A stretch of 64,000 nucleotides of DNA from Paenibacillus sp. BIHB 4019 (lineage in GTDB: Bacteria; Bacillota; Bacilli; Paenibacillales; Paenibacillaceae): the NCBI RefSeq assembly GCF_002741035.1, contig NZ_CP016808.1, positions 2,720,001-2,784,000 of the forward strand, given 5' to 3'. The translations under genes were made by a program, and so were the position numbers. Positions 18,593-27,571 of this stretch are shown one piece after another. Every line of letters starts with the position of its first letter. Within the stretch, counting starts at the first letter, position 1. The notes under the pieces are model-generated. The model was given only the letters and a program-made list of their open reading frames with translations. It was not told the DNA's origin and did no database searches.

Positions 18593-20010
18593 CGCTACAT
18601 CTATATAACACGCTGACCCGCACGAAGGAAGCTTTTGAATCGCAGGAGCCGGATAAAGTTAAAATGTACGTTTGCGGGCCGACGGTATACGATTATATTC
18701 ACGTTGGAAATGCAAGGCCGGTTATTTTCTTCGATGTCGTTCGGAGATATTTGGAGAGCACAGGTTATGAGGTTGATTATGTAGTCAACTTTACGGACGT
18801 GGATGATAAATTGATCCGCAAAGCGGAAGAGCTGGGATCTACCGTTCCAGAAGTGGCAGAGACCTTCATCGCGGCATTCAATGCGGATCTCGAAGCGCTT
18901 GCGGTGCATAAGGCAACGCTGAGCCCGCGCGTAACGGAGCATATTCCGGAAATCGTCGAATTTATTCAAGGCCTGCTGGACAAAGACATCGCTTATGAGA
19001 GCGAAGGCGATATTTATTTCCGCACCGCGAAGTTCGAGGACTATGGCAAGCTGTCGCATCAAAATCTGGAGGAGCTGCAATTCGGCATTCGGATTGAGGT
19101 AGGCGACCGCAAGGAGAATCCGCAGGATTTTGTGCTGTGGAAAGGGGCAAAGCCAGGCGAGATTTTCTGGGAAACTCCTTGGGGACCGGGCCGTCCCGGC
19201 TGGCATATCGAATGCTCGGCGATGGCGCGCAAATATCTCGGAGACACGCTTGATATTCATGGCGGCGGACACGACTTGCAGTTCCCGCATCATGAATGCG
19301 AGGTTGCACAATCGGAAGCATTAACGGGCAAGCCACTCGCGAATTATTGGATGCATAACGGCTATATTAACATTGATAATGTGAAAATTTCCAAGTCGCT
19401 TGGCAACGGAATCTCCGTACATGAGCTTGTAAAGCAAGTGAAGCCGCAAGCCATTCGTTATTTTGTTTTGTCGGGACACTATCGCAGCCCGCTTAATTTC
19501 AATGAAGAAGCGCTGAAGCAAGCAGTGAACAGCGTGGAGCGCATCGCGAACAGCGCATCCAATTTGCGCCATCGCCTGCAAGTGCTGGAGAGCGCGGAGC
19601 AGACGGGAGCTGCGGTTGCGGCGTTCGAGCTTGATGCTCGCTTGGCGGAAATTATGAGCGTATTTGAATCGAAAATGGACGATGATTTCAATACGCCGGA
19701 TGCGATTACCGCAGTCTTTGATCTGGTTGGCGAAGCGAATCAATATTTGAATCGCGCAGATGTGAGTGCCGAGGGCGTGCAGGCTTTTCTGGATGTGCTG
19801 GAGCAAATGGACGAGGTGCTTGGCTTAATTCCGCCACAGTCGGCCGAAGCGGATCTGCTTGATGAGGAGATTGAGCAGCTGATTGTCGAAAGAACGGAAG
19901 CGCGCCAGTCGAAAAACTGGGCTAGAGCAGACGAAATTCGCGATTTGCTGACAGAGAAAGGCATCGCTCTTGAGGATACGCCGCAAGGCATCCGTTGGCG
20001 CCGCCTATGA
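18589..20010 (+). CDS. cysS: CysS, cysteinyl-tRNA synthetase
   Basis: This 473-residue class I synthetase charges tRNA-Cys. The HIGH-like HVGN (38-41) and KISKS (266-270) motifs are present. The zinc ligands Cys29, Cys209, His234 and Glu238 match the family. The ATG follows GGAGGGGAA at 18572-18580 and overlaps the cysE stop. Pairing a cysteine biosynthetic enzyme with CysRS behind one T-box makes the operon answer to tRNA-Cys charging. Its stop overlaps the mrnC start. Confidence 0.98.
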   Translation: MTLHLYNTLTRTKEAFESQEPDKVKMYVCGPTVYDYIHVGNARPVIFFDVVRRYLESTGYEVDYVVNFTDVDDKLIRKAEELGSTVPEVAETFIAAFNADLEALAVHKATLSPRVTEHIPEIVEFIQGLLDKDIAYESEGDIYFRTAKFEDYGKLSHQNLEELQFGIRIEVGDRKENPQDFVLWKGAKPGEIFWETPWGPGRPGWHIECSAMARKYLGDTLDIHGGGHDLQFPHHECEVAQSEALTGKPLANYWMHNGYINIDNVKISKSLGNGISVHELVKQVKPQAIRYFVLSGHYRSPLNFNEEALKQAVNSVERIANSASNLRHRLQVLESAEQTGAAVAAFELDARLAEIMSVFESKMDDDFNTPDAITAVFDLVGEANQYLNRADVSAEGVQAFLDVLEQMDEVLGLIPPQSAEADLLDEEIEQLIVERTEARQSKNWARADEIRDLLTEKGIALEDTPQGIRWRRL

Positions 20011-20513
20011 GTGAACCGCATAACAGCGAGGCGCTAGCGAACGATTTATTGTTTTACTCGCCTTCGAAAAAAACAAACCTGCTGAATCCCGTCGTGCTCG
20101 CCTATGTGGGCGACAGTGTGTTCGAGCTGCTGGTTCGCCAGTATTTGGTGTCGCTGCCGAATCACAAGCCGCATCACCTGCACCGCGAAGCGACGGGCAT
20201 CGTCTCGGCCAAGGCGCAGCGGCGGATTTTGCTGGAGCACTGGCAGCCGCTGCTGACCGAGGAAGAGGCAGATGTGGTGCGGCGCGGACGCAATACGAAG
20301 TCAGGTGCGCCGCCAAAAAATGCTGACCCCGCCGATTATCGTCAAGCTACCGCGCTTGAATGTCTCGTTGGGTATTTATATTATGAAGGCCGCATTCAGC
20401 GCTTGCATGAGTTATTCGCCTGTGCGATTGCAGCAAGAGAAGACGGAGAGGAACGGCCGGCACAGCCAGCCGCCCCTCCCACCGCAGCCAAGAAAACAAA
20501 GGAGGGCGAATAA
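20007..20513 (+). CDS. mrnC: Mini-ribonuclease III (MrnC)
   Basis: This 168-residue RNase III-like protein lacks the double-stranded RNA binding domain and is known to mature 23S rRNA ends in Bacillus. The signature VLAYVGDSVFELLVR contains the catalytic acidic residue, and NTKSG in the central region is conserved. The C-terminal 25 residues are an Ala/Pro/Lys-rich tail beyond the domain. The start ATG at 20007 overlaps the cysS stop (ATGA). Its own stop shares one base with the rlmB start. Confidence 0.95.
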   Translation: MSEPHNSEALANDLLFYSPSKKTNLLNPVVLAYVGDSVFELLVRQYLVSLPNHKPHHLHREATGIVSAKAQRRILLEHWQPLLTEEEADVVRRGRNTKSGAPPKNADPADYRQATALECLVGYLYYEGRIQRLHELFACAIAAREDGEERPAQPAAPPTAAKKTKEGE

Positions 20514-21268
20514 TGACTGAGACTACCCCGCAAGATGAAATTATTGCTGGCAAGCATCCCGTACTGGAGGCGCTTCGTTCCGGGCGTGAAATCAATAAAA
20601 TTTGGATCGCCGAAGGCGCCCAGAAGAGCATGACACAGCCGATTACGGCAGAGGCGAAAAAAAGCGGAATTATCGTGCAATTTGTCGATAAAAGGAAGCT
20701 TGATGGCATGGCCGAGGGCGTTCAGCATCAAGGCGTTATTGCGCAGGCGGCTGCTTTTCGCTACGCCGAGATTGAAGAAATATTAGAAGCGGCGCGCAGC
20801 CGCAATGAGACGCCTTTTATTTTGCTGCTGGATGAAATTGAGGACCCTCATAATTTGGGCTCCATTCTGCGGACCGCGGAATGCACCGGCGTTCATGGCG
20901 TTATTATTCCGAAGCGCCGCGCGGTCGGATTAACGGCTACCGTCTCCAAAACGTCGGCGGGAGCGGCGGAATATGTGCCGGTTGCCCGCGTGACAAACCT
21001 GGCGCAAACGATTGATCGGCTCAAGGAAGAAGGCATATGGATAGCAGGTACGGATGTCAGTGCCAAGCAGGAAATTTATTCGATGAAATTCGACATGCCG
21101 CTTGCTGTCGTCATCGGCAATGAAGGCAAAGGGATTGGCCGCCTCATCAAAGAAAAATGCGATTTTCTGGTGAAGCTTCCGATGCAGGGCCAGCTTAATT
21201 CGCTGAATGCCTCCGTTGCTGCGGGCGTGTTCATGTACGAAGTGGTTAGACAGCGCCGGAGCGTTTAA
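20513..21268 (+). CDS. rlmB: RlmB-type 23S rRNA 2'-O-methyltransferase
   Basis: This 251-residue SpoU/TrmH-family enzyme has an N-terminal L30e-like RNA-binding substrate domain (about 1-85) and a knotted methyltransferase domain. Motif 1 (DEIEDPHNLGSILRTAE), motif 2 (VIGNEGKGI) and motif 3 (LNSLNASVAAGVFMYE) are all visible. In E. coli the homologue methylates G2251; the exact target here is inferred. The ribosome binding site GGAGGG lies at the end of mrnC. Confidence 0.95.
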   Translation: MTETTPQDEIIAGKHPVLEALRSGREINKIWIAEGAQKSMTQPITAEAKKSGIIVQFVDKRKLDGMAEGVQHQGVIAQAAAFRYAEIEEILEAARSRNETPFILLLDEIEDPHNLGSILRTAECTGVHGVIIPKRRAVGLTATVSKTSAGAAEYVPVARVTNLAQTIDRLKEEGIWIAGTDVSAKQEIYSMKFDMPLAVVIGNEGKGIGRLIKEKCDFLVKLPMQGQLNSLNASVAAGVFMYEVVRQRRSV

Positions 21269-21271
21269 AGC

Positions 21272-21796
21272 ATGAAACGGCGTGACGATATTTTGCTAGT
21301 GGATGGCTACAACATGATTGGGGCCTGGCCCGTGCTGGAAAAGCTGAAAGCCATCGATCTCGAGGAAGCAAGGGACAAGCTGCTTGATATGCTCGCGGAT
21401 TATCAGGGGTTTACCGGCATGGCGGTCTATGTCATTTTCGATGCGCATCAGGTGCCTGGGCTTGGAGCGACCTTTAAGCACCATAAGCTGACAATTGTGT
21501 ATACGAAGGAAAAGGAAACAGCGGATGAATGCATTGAGCGTATGGTAGTTGAGCTGTTTCAAAAAAGACGCCATTTGTATGTCGCTACTTCTGATCTCGT
21601 AGAACAGCATGTCGCTTTCGCCCATGGGGCGCTTCGCCTCTCGGCACGAGAGCTGTTAATTGAAATTGAGCAGAACCGCAAGCAAATTGAGCTTACGCTG
21701 AGGGAAGAAACGAAGAGCCGCCGCAATACGGTGGACAACAGTCTTAGCCTTGAAATTCGCATGCAGCTGGAAAGGCTTAGGCGGGGCAAGAAATAA
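21272..21796 (+). CDS. rae1: Rae1/YacP, ribosome-associated NYN-domain endoribonuclease
   Basis: This 174-residue protein starts with the NYN nuclease signature LLVDGYNMIGAWP (8-20) and has the acidic residues near 40 and 80-100 that form the active site. The B. subtilis homologue cuts mRNA in the ribosomal A site. The last 35 residues are highly charged and helical. It follows rlmB by three bases and closes the T-box-controlled operon. No clear terminator follows. Confidence 0.93.
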   Translation: MKRRDDILLVDGYNMIGAWPVLEKLKAIDLEEARDKLLDMLADYQGFTGMAVYVIFDAHQVPGLGATFKHHKLTIVYTKEKETADECIERMVVELFQKRRHLYVATSDLVEQHVAFAHGALRLSARELLIEIEQNRKQIELTLREETKSRRNTVDNSLSLEIRMQLERLRRGKK

Positions 21797-21894
21797 CCGG
21801 GCGCCCTAAGGCTGCGGCGAATTATTTCTGGATGTATCTGTAAAATTTTCGACACTTTGAATAGGTTTTGTTATCGATTCGGGGTCTAAATCGG

Positions 21895-21924
21895 TTGACG
21901 TTGTCAGGTTACATAATGTATACT
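21895..21924 (+). promoter_or_regulatory. Promoter of sigH
   Basis: TTGACG (21895-21900) and TATACT (21919-21924) are 18 bases apart, about 60 bases before the GTG start. This suggests sigma-A transcription of sigH. Confidence 0.75.
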
Positions 21925-21986
21925 GGCTCTATATTTGCTGGCTATGAATCTAGCGGCGTACGCCTTGCAGGCCGGAGGGATAGTTT

Positions 21987-22637
21987 GTGAGCATCGACCT
22001 CAAAGAATGGAGTACGCTCGAATATGACTGCAGTACGGACGAGGAAATCGTAGAAGCGGTTCGCAATGGCGACAGTCTGGCGCTCGAATATTTGATTAAC
22101 AAATATAAGAATTTCGTTCGAGCTAAAGCACGCTCTTATTTTCTTATCGGTGCGGACCGGGAAGATATTGTGCAGGAAGGCATGATCGGACTGTATAAGT
22201 CTATTCGCGACTTTAAAGGGGACAAGCTCGCAAGCTTTAAAGCATTTGCAGAGCTGTGCATTACGCGGCAGATTATAACGGCGATTAAGACGGCCACCAG
22301 GCAGAAGCATATCCCGCTCAATTCCTATGTCTCGCTCGATAAGCCCATTTACGATGAAGACTCCGATCGTACTTTGCTTGATGTCATATGCGGGACCCGG
22401 GTATCAGATCCGGAAGAGTTGATCATTAACCAGGAAGAGTTTAGCGGTCTGGAAGACAAAATGTCCGAGATTTTGAGTGATCTTGAACGCAAGGTGCTCA
22501 TGCTTTATTTGGATGGAAGGTCCTATCAGGAAATAGCAGTTGATCTGGATCGTCATGTGAAGTCTATTGATAATGCACTACAGCGCGTGAAGCGGAAGCT
22601 GGAACGTTATTTGGAAGTCCGGGACATAAGCGGGTAA
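21987..22637 (+). CDS. sigH: SigH, RNA polymerase sigma factor for stationary phase and sporulation
   Basis: This 216-residue sigma-70 family protein has region 2 (about 30-100, with YLINKYKNFVRAKA and the promoter-melting block) and region 4 (about 155-210, helix-turn-helix YQEIAVDLDRHVKSIDNAL). In Bacillus it turns on early sporulation and competence genes. Translation starts at GTG behind GGAGGGAT (21974-21981). The order rae1-sigH-rpmG-secE-nusG matches B. subtilis. Confidence 0.97.
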   Translation: MSIDLKEWSTLEYDCSTDEEIVEAVRNGDSLALEYLINKYKNFVRAKARSYFLIGADREDIVQEGMIGLYKSIRDFKGDKLASFKAFAELCITRQIITAIKTATRQKHIPLNSYVSLDKPIYDEDSDRTLLDVICGTRVSDPEELIINQEEFSGLEDKMSEILSDLERKVLMLYLDGRSYQEIAVDLDRHVKSIDNALQRVKRKLERYLEVRDISG

Positions 22638-22965
22638 CAGTGTCATCATACTTATAGCTTAAGTGAGAATGCAGAAGCTGTCCTTTTCTCTGTAATTGTA
22701 GAAGAGGATGGCTTCATTTCCGTTTTAAATCGGAAAATGCTGCCTATACTTGTAGAAACAGGGCGGACCCGATGCCGCCTTGTTTCCAGCTTTTGTACAA
22801 GCTCGCATTCTATCTTTTACATTGACATCCAGTATGTCGTGTGATAAAGTGTTCGGGTAGGCCTAAATATGAGGTTTTTTTTCGTGTTGGCCTTCATTTC
22901 ATCTTGAGGTACTGCATGTTTCAGGGTGAACAGGTATTTAGTAGCAGTTCGGGAGGTGTAATTCA
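22638..22965. other. Intergenic region sigH-rpmG
   Basis: This 328-base gap holds no gene. A perfect-pairing 12-base stem GAAACAGGGCGG / CCGCCTTGTTTC (22755-22786, one G-T) is a likely terminator for sigH, although its T run is short. A promoter for rpmG follows at 22822-22850. Confidence 0.6.
22822..22850 (+). promoter_or_regulatory. Promoter of rpmG-secE-nusG
   Basis: TTGACA (22822-22827) and TAAAGT (22845-22850) have 17-base spacing, about 115 bases before rpmG. Confidence 0.7.
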
Positions 22966-23115
22966 ATGCGGGTTATTATCACGTTGGCATGCACAAACTG
23001 CAAACAGAGAAACTATGCGAGCAGCAAGAACAAACGCAATCACCCCGACCGCATCGAGTTGAAGAAGTTTTGCAAGTTTTGTAACGAGCAGACTCCTCAT
23101 CGCGAGACGAGATAG
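22966..23115 (+). CDS. rpmG: 50S ribosomal protein L33, zinc-ribbon form
   Basis: This 49-residue protein is too short for routine ORF calling but has a perfect GGGAGGTG eight bases upstream and reads as L33. Cysteine pairs at 9/12 (CTNC) and 36/39 (CKFC) form the zinc ribbon, so this is the zinc-dependent paralogue type. It precedes secE by 18 bases, the usual Bacillota arrangement. Confidence 0.95.
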   Translation: MRVIITLACTNCKQRNYASSKNKRNHPDRIELKKFCKFCNEQTPHRETR

Positions 23116-23133
23116 TCAAATGGAGGTGTGACC

Positions 23134-23343
23134 GTGGCATTTTTGGCTAAAGTGAAGCAAAGCTTCGGAACAACGTTTGGTTTCTTTGCTGACAGCTGGG
23201 CAGAACTGAAAAAGGTTCGTTGGCCAAACCGTAAAGAGTTGACAAGCTATTCTATCGTTGTCGTTTTGACGATTACGGCTGTGACGATTTACTTTTGGCT
23301 TCTTGACATCGGGATCTCGTCTCTAGTTGAACTGATTGTTTAA
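23134..23343 (+). CDS. secE: SecE, preprotein translocase subunit
   Basis: This 69-residue single-spanning membrane protein stabilises SecY. An amphipathic stretch with the conserved ELKKVRWPNRKEL block (about 24-37) leads into one transmembrane helix (about 40-60). GTG at 23134 is the start, since GGAGGTG occupies 23122-23128; the earlier GTG overlaps that site. nusG follows after 23 bases. Confidence 0.95.
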   Translation: MAFLAKVKQSFGTTFGFFADSWAELKKVRWPNRKELTSYSIVVVLTITAVTIYFWLLDIGISSLVELIV

Positions 23344-23366
23344 GAAGGGTCCAAAGGTGAATTGAA

Positions 23367-23900
23367 ATGGAAAAAAGATGGTATGTCGTACACACTTACG
23401 CCGGTTATGAGAACAAAGTAAAAGCCAATTTGGAACGCCGTTTGGAATCGATGGGCATGGAAGACAAGATCTTCCGCGTACTAGTTCCGATGGAAGAAGA
23501 AGTGGTCGAGAAGGACGGCAAGAAAAAAACCGTTCAACGTAAAGTTTATCCAGGCTACGTTCTCGTAGAAATGGTTCAAACTGACGATTCTTGGTATGTT
23601 GTTCGCAATACGCCGGGTGTTACAGGATTCGTAGGATCGACAGGATCAGGCTCGAAGCCGATCGCTCTTATGCCAGACGAAGTCGAACAGATTTTGAAGC
23701 ATATGGGTATGGAGGAACCGAAGCCGAAGATCGAATTCGATCTGAAGGAAACTGTACGGGTCAAGGAAGGTCCGTTCGCGGATTTCGTTGGTACAGTAGA
23801 AGAAATTTTGCTGGACAAAGCGAAGCTCAAGGTTCATGTCAACATGTTTGGCAGAGAAACGCCAGTTGAGTTGGATTATACTCAAGTGGAGAAGATCTAG
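23367..23900 (+). CDS. nusG: NusG, transcription elongation/termination factor
   Basis: This 177-residue protein binds RNA polymerase and couples transcription to other processes. The N-terminal NGN domain (WYVVHTYAGYENKVK, 4-18) and the C-terminal KOW domain (about 125-175, VRVKEGPFADFVG) are clear. Length and order (secE-nusG-rplK) are standard. The start ATG has a modest AAAGGTGAA site. Confidence 0.98.
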   Translation: MEKRWYVVHTYAGYENKVKANLERRLESMGMEDKIFRVLVPMEEEVVEKDGKKKTVQRKVYPGYVLVEMVQTDDSWYVVRNTPGVTGFVGSTGSGSKPIALMPDEVEQILKHMGMEEPKPKIEFDLKETVRVKEGPFADFVGTVEEILLDKAKLKVHVNMFGRETPVELDYTQVEKI

Positions 23901-24001
23901 TTCCGGTATTTCTGTAGAACGCCAGCTTGCTGGAGTGATGCAGAAGCACCAAACTCGTTAGTTGTATGTTGTGGATTACCAGGGTAAGGAGGTGTATAGT
24001 C

Positions 24002-24427
24002 ATGGCTAAGAAAGTCATCAAGATGGTCAAACTGCAAGTTCCTGCAGGTAAAGCGAATCCAGCTCCACCTATCGGTCCGGCGCTCGGTCAAGCAGGCGTT
24101 AACATTATGGCGTTCTGTAAAGAGTTTAACGCTCGTACAGCAGATCAAGCAGGTTTGATTATTCCGGTTGTTATTTCCGTATTTGAGGATCGTTCATTCA
24201 CATTCGAAACTAAAACTCCACCGGCAGCAGTATTGCTCCGCGTAGCAGCAGGTATCGAAAAAGGATCAGGCGAGCCGAACAAGAAGAAAGTAGCTACCGT
24301 TAATCGCGCTAAGGTCCGTGAAATCGCGGAACAAAAAATGCCCGACTTGAATGCAGCTTCCGTTGAAGCAGCAATGCTTATGATCGAAGGCACTGCACGC
24401 AGCATGGGCGTTACAATCGTTGACTAA
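24002..24427 (+). CDS. rplK: 50S ribosomal protein L11
   Basis: This 141-residue L11 sits at the GTPase-associated centre and is needed for stringent RelA activation. The proline-rich N-terminal block [19 protein letters not shown] (20-38) and the RNA-binding C-terminal domain are complete. The start follows AAGGAGGTG at 23986-23994. A 101-base gap after nusG contains a small CCAGC/GCTGG hairpin. Confidence 0.98.
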   Translation: MAKKVIKMVKLQVPAGKANPAPPIGPALGQAGVNIMAFCKEFNARTADQAGLIIPVVISVFEDRSFTFETKTPPAAVLLRVAAGIEKGSGEPNKKKVATVNRAKVREIAEQKMPDLNAASVEAAMLMIEGTARSMGVTIVD

Positions 24428-24487
24428 TTGCGTTTGATCCGTTAGGATAACAAACGAAGGGCTGACTGTTACAAGGATGCTCGGACT

Positions 24488-24536
24488 GTGAAGCTTAGGC
24501 TTCACTGTGGGAGGATTTTCCCTAGGAGGATTTTCC
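24488..24536 (+). promoter_or_regulatory. rplA leader: hairpin followed by tandem Shine-Dalgarno-like repeats
   Basis: A perfect GTGAAGC-ttag-GCTTCAC hairpin (24488-24505) is followed by two exact copies of GGAGGATTTTCC (24510-24521 and 24525-24536). The true ribosome binding site GAGGAGGAT is at 24550-24558. The repeats may be decoy ribosome sites or part of an L1-binding element; both ideas are inference. Confidence 0.55.
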
Positions 24537-24565
24537 GCTATAACCACTTGAGGAGGATATTTACA

Positions 24566-25258
24566 ATGGCTAAACATGGCAAGAAGTATGTAGAAGCTTC
24601 CAAGCTGATCGATAGCGAAGCGACTTACGAGTCGTTAGAAGCGATTGAGCTTGTGAAAAAAGCAGCAACAGCTAAATTCGACGAATCCGTTGAAGTAGCT
24701 GTACGTCTGGGTGTAGACCCTCGTAAACAAGACCAAGCAGTGCGCGGCGTCGTTGTACTTCCGCACGGTACTGGTAAAACTAAACGCGTCCTCGTATTCG
24801 CAAAAGGCGACAAAGCGAAGGAAGCAGAAGCTGCTGGCGCTGATTTTGTCGGCGACGCAGACATGATTAACAAAATCCAACAAGGCTGGTTCGATTTCGA
24901 CGTTTGCGTAGCAACGCCGGATATGATGGCTGAAGTTGGTAAACTTGGTCGTATTCTCGGTGGTAAAGGCCTTATGCCTAACCCTAAAGCCGGCACAGTA
25001 ACGTTTGACGTTTCTAAAGCCGTGCAAGAGATTAAAGCCGGTAAAATTGAATACCGTCTGGACAAAGCTGGTCAAATCCATGCTCCAATCGGTAAAGTAT
25101 CCTTTGATGCTGATAAGCTTGATGCTAACCTTCGCGCTCTTGTAGAAGCTTTGGTTCGTGCTAAACCAGCTGCAGCTAAAGGTGTATACTTGAAAAACAT
25201 CGCCGTTTCCTCGACAATGGGCCCTGGCGCTCGCGTCTCCGCTGCTAGCTACCGCTAA
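24566..25258 (+). CDS. rplA: 50S ribosomal protein L1
   Basis: This 230-residue L1 forms the ribosomal stalk that moves deacylated tRNA and is a known translational autoregulator of the L11-L1 operon. Two-domain organisation and conserved blocks ([29 protein letters not shown]) are intact. The ATG at 24566 follows GAGGAGGAT; upstream in-frame codons start inside the leader and are not used. Confidence 0.98.
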   Translation: MAKHGKKYVEASKLIDSEATYESLEAIELVKKAATAKFDESVEVAVRLGVDPRKQDQAVRGVVVLPHGTGKTKRVLVFAKGDKAKEAEAAGADFVGDADMINKIQQGWFDFDVCVATPDMMAEVGKLGRILGGKGLMPNPKAGTVTFDVSKAVQEIKAGKIEYRLDKAGQIHAPIGKVSFDADKLDANLRALVEALVRAKPAAAKGVYLKNIAVSSTMGPGARVSAASYR

Positions 25259-25264
25259 TAGCAA

Positions 25265-25416
25265 GGAACGGAACTAAAATCGAACACGCATACCGTAGAC
25301 AGTAGGTGCCGAAAGGCTTAATTTCCTACCGAGGTGTTATGATAAAGCGTTTGGGTGCAGCCTTGGGTTGCACTAACGAACCATCATGGCCTTCGCTACT
25401 TATAGCGGAGGCTTTT
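25265..25416 (+). promoter_or_regulatory. Ribosomal L10 leader with attenuator
   Basis: The sequence before rplJ contains the typical L10-leader block (tgccgaaaggctta, then aggtgtt) and a perfect ten-base terminator GCCTTCGCTA-ctta-TAGCGGAGGC (25389-25412) with four Ts. In Bacillota L10-(L12)4 binds this leader to limit rplJL expression. Boundaries are approximate. Confidence 0.8.
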
Positions 25417-25487
25417 CTCATGCATCGCGGCAAGAGATCTGACTCGTCAAATAACGGAATGTACAAATAATACAGGAGGTGTACAGT

Positions 25488-25991
25488 TTGGCAAACGCAA
25501 ATATCATCCAAGAGAAACAACAAGCGGTTGAAGTTATTACAGCAAAACTTCGTGATAGCTCCAGCACTGTCGTTGCCGATTATCGCGGATTGAACGTTGC
25601 GCAAGTTACAGAACTTCGCAAACAACTGCGTGAGGCTGGCATCGAGTTTCAAGTTTTGAAAAACTCGCTAGTTCGCCGTGCTACTGAAGCAGCTGGTCTT
25701 TCTGAGTTGAATGAGATTCTAACTGGACCGACAGCTATTGCTTTCGGTAACGAAGATGCAGTTGCTCCAGCAAAAATTCTTAATGATTTCGCTAAAAAGA
25801 ACGACGCTCTGAAACTTAAAGGCGGCGTTGTTGAAGGTAAAATCGTTGATATGGATCAAATCAAAGCGCTGGCGGAACTTCCGTCCCGCGATGGATTGCT
25901 TTCCATGCTCCTCAGCGTATTGCAAGCCCCAGTGCGCAACTTCGCGCTTGCGGTTAAAGCAGTTGGCGAGCAAAAAGAAGCTCAAGCTTAA
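25488..25991 (+). CDS. rplJ: 50S ribosomal protein L10
   Basis: This 167-residue L10 is the base of the L7/L12 stalk. The N-terminal rRNA-binding part (about 1-130) includes [21 protein letters not shown]; the C-terminal helix that binds L12 dimers follows. Translation starts at TTG 25488, set by AGGAGGTG at 25474-25481; the GTG at 25479 lies within that site. It is preceded by the L10 leader and followed by rplL. Confidence 0.97.
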   Translation: MANANIIQEKQQAVEVITAKLRDSSSTVVADYRGLNVAQVTELRKQLREAGIEFQVLKNSLVRRATEAAGLSELNEILTGPTAIAFGNEDAVAPAKILNDFAKKNDALKLKGGVVEGKIVDMDQIKALAELPSRDGLLSMLLSVLQAPVRNFALAVKAVGEQKEAQA

Positions 25992-26071
25992 TTTTTTTCA
26001 CACGTATCGAATCTGCTGCTCGTTTAAACTGGCAGCTTAAAAAAACTAAACCCACTTCTGGAGGTATAACC

Positions 26072-26431
26072 ATGTCTAAAGATCAAATCTTGGAAGCCAT
26101 TAAAGTTATGACCGTTCTTGAACTGAACGATCTTGTTAAAGCAATCGAAGAAGAATTCGGCGTTACTGCTGCTGCTCCTGTAGCTGCTGTTGGCGGCGGC
26201 GCAGCTGTTGAAGCTGAGCAAACTGAGTTCACTGTTATCCTTAACAACGCTGGTGCTTCCAAAATCAACGTTATCAAAGTCGTTCGCGAAATCACAGGTC
26301 TTGGCCTGAAAGAAGCGAAAGATTTGGTTGATAGCGCTCCTAAAGCAATCAAAGAAAACGTTGCTAAAGAAGAAGCAGAAGCAGTTAAAGCTAAGCTTGA
26401 AGAAGCTGGCGCAGCTGTAGAAGTTAAGTAA
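26072..26431 (+). CDS. rplL: 50S ribosomal protein L7/L12
   Basis: This 119-residue stalk protein recruits translation factors. The N-terminal dimerisation helices (1-33), an alanine-rich hinge (about 35-52), and the C-terminal factor-binding domain ([20 protein letters not shown]) are complete. It follows rplJ by 80 bases and has its own strong ribosome binding site, as needed for its four- to six-fold excess over L10. Confidence 0.98.
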   Translation: MSKDQILEAIKVMTVLELNDLVKAIEEEFGVTAAAPVAAVGGGAAVEAEQTEFTVILNNAGASKINVIKVVREITGLGLKEAKDLVDSAPKAIKENVAKEEAEAVKAKLEEAGAAVEVK

Positions 26432-26456
26432 TATCTCTTCTTTAGAAGATAGCGGG

Positions 26457-26490
26457 CCCCTTGAAACGCTACGTTTCAAGGGGTTCGTTC
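26457..26490 (+). terminator. Terminator after rplL
   Basis: A perfect 12-base stem CCCCTTGAAACG / CGTTTCAAGGGG with a three-base loop is followed by ttcgttct. It ends the rplJL unit. Confidence 0.85.
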
Positions 26491-26550
26491 TATGTTTAAA
26501 ATAAAAGTAATTATAAGCTAGACACTTATAAATGCTTTTATTTCATCGCG

Positions 26551-26598
26551 AAACGGAAGTTTTGCCACCAGAGGATGGCAACAGCCGTTTACGTTTGA
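26551..26598 (+). repeat. Dispersed hairpin repeat, copy C
   Basis: AACGG (26552-26556) pairs with CCGTT (26585-26589), and TTGCCA with TGGCAA around ccagagga. Flank acgtttgaat matches copies A, B and D. It lies between rplL and the methyltransferase gene. Confidence 0.75.
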
Positions 26599-26646
26599 AT
26601 CTATGCAAGTATAAGGTTCGATCTTATCAGGTCAGGGGGGATTCGC

Positions 26647-27243
26647 ATGTCAGACCATTACTATTCGCCAAGCCCCGGCGTGAAAAGTGACCGGCGCGTT
26701 CACGAAGAAAAGCTGCGCGGTTTTGAATTGAAATTTATGACGGATGCTGGCGTTTTTTCGAAAACGGGTGTCGATTATGGCACGCGTGTGCTGCTGGATG
26801 CACTGGAGCTGAAGGGCGAACGCAGCGTATTGGATGTCGGGTGCGGATACGGGCCGATCGGTCTTACCATTGCTCGGCTTGCTCCGGAAAGCCATGTTAC
26901 GATGATAGATGTGAATGAAAGAGCGGTAGAGCTGTCCAAAGAAAACGCGCACAACAACGGCATAAAGAATATAACGGTTTATCAAAGCGACGTGTATGAA
27001 GCGGTTCGGCAGTCCACATTTGATATGATCGTCACTAACCCTCCTATACGGGCTGGGAAAGAGATTGTACATCGTATTTTTGAAGAAGGCTATGGGCTAT
27101 TGGCTCCTGGCGGAACGATGTGGGTCGTCATTCAGAAAAAGCAGGGCGCCGCATCAGCGGAAGCGAAGCTTGAGACGTTGTTCAGTGAAGTAATCGAAGT
27201 GACGAAAGATAAGGGCTATCGAATTTACAAAGCTGTTAAATGA
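26647..27243 (+). CDS. RsmC-like class I methyltransferase (YbxB family)
   Basis: This 198-residue SAM-dependent methyltransferase has the binding motif I VLDVGCGYGP (61-70) and the N6/N2 methylation motif NPPI (131-134), typical of 16S rRNA guanine-N2 methyltransferases such as RsmC. The N-terminal duplicated domain of E. coli RsmC is absent; this is the short Bacillota form found between rplL and rpoB. Substrate is inferred from the family. The start follows AGGGGGGATTCGC. Confidence 0.9.
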   Translation: MSDHYYSPSPGVKSDRRVHEEKLRGFELKFMTDAGVFSKTGVDYGTRVLLDALELKGERSVLDVGCGYGPIGLTIARLAPESHVTMIDVNERAVELSKENAHNNGIKNITVYQSDVYEAVRQSTFDMIVTNPPIRAGKEIVHRIFEEGYGLLAPGGTMWVVIQKKQGAASAEAKLETLFSEVIEVTKDKGYRIYKAVK

Positions 27244-27256
27244 GTCATTTGATTTC

Positions 27257-27285
27257 TTGACTTGACTTTCTATATGTGGTAAGAT
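27257..27285 (+). promoter_or_regulatory. Probable rpoBC promoter
   Basis: TTGACT (27257-27262) and TAAGAT (27280-27285) are separated by 17 bases. The gap 27244-27571 is otherwise AT-rich leader without a gene. It would give a leader of about 280 bases. A second TATAAT at 27386-27391 lacks a well-placed -35. Confidence 0.7.
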
Positions 27286-27571
27286 TATAAAATGTCAGCA
27301 TTAAATTGGGCTAAATCTCTTTAGTCAACTAAAATGTCAAGTGCGAATTTTTAGCGCAAAATGCATATAGAATGCGTAGTTGACGTATAATGTTTACATT
27401 TTGGGCAAAATTACTTGATATGGATTCTATACGCTTGCGCTGCGTATGGTTGGCTCGTGGAACATGCTCTTTTTTCGAACTATTCGATAAGGGCTTTTCT
27501 TTATTTGAATAAGTAAGCAGTTACGCAGTACGTTTCGTTGCTGTGAGACAGACATGAGGGGTGAGGTTAAG

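Noticed and set aside
27386..27391. Second promoter before rpoB at TATAAT
   Set aside because: The only nearby TTGACG overlaps or abuts this -10 and no -35 sits at 16-18 bases; it is kept only as a note.
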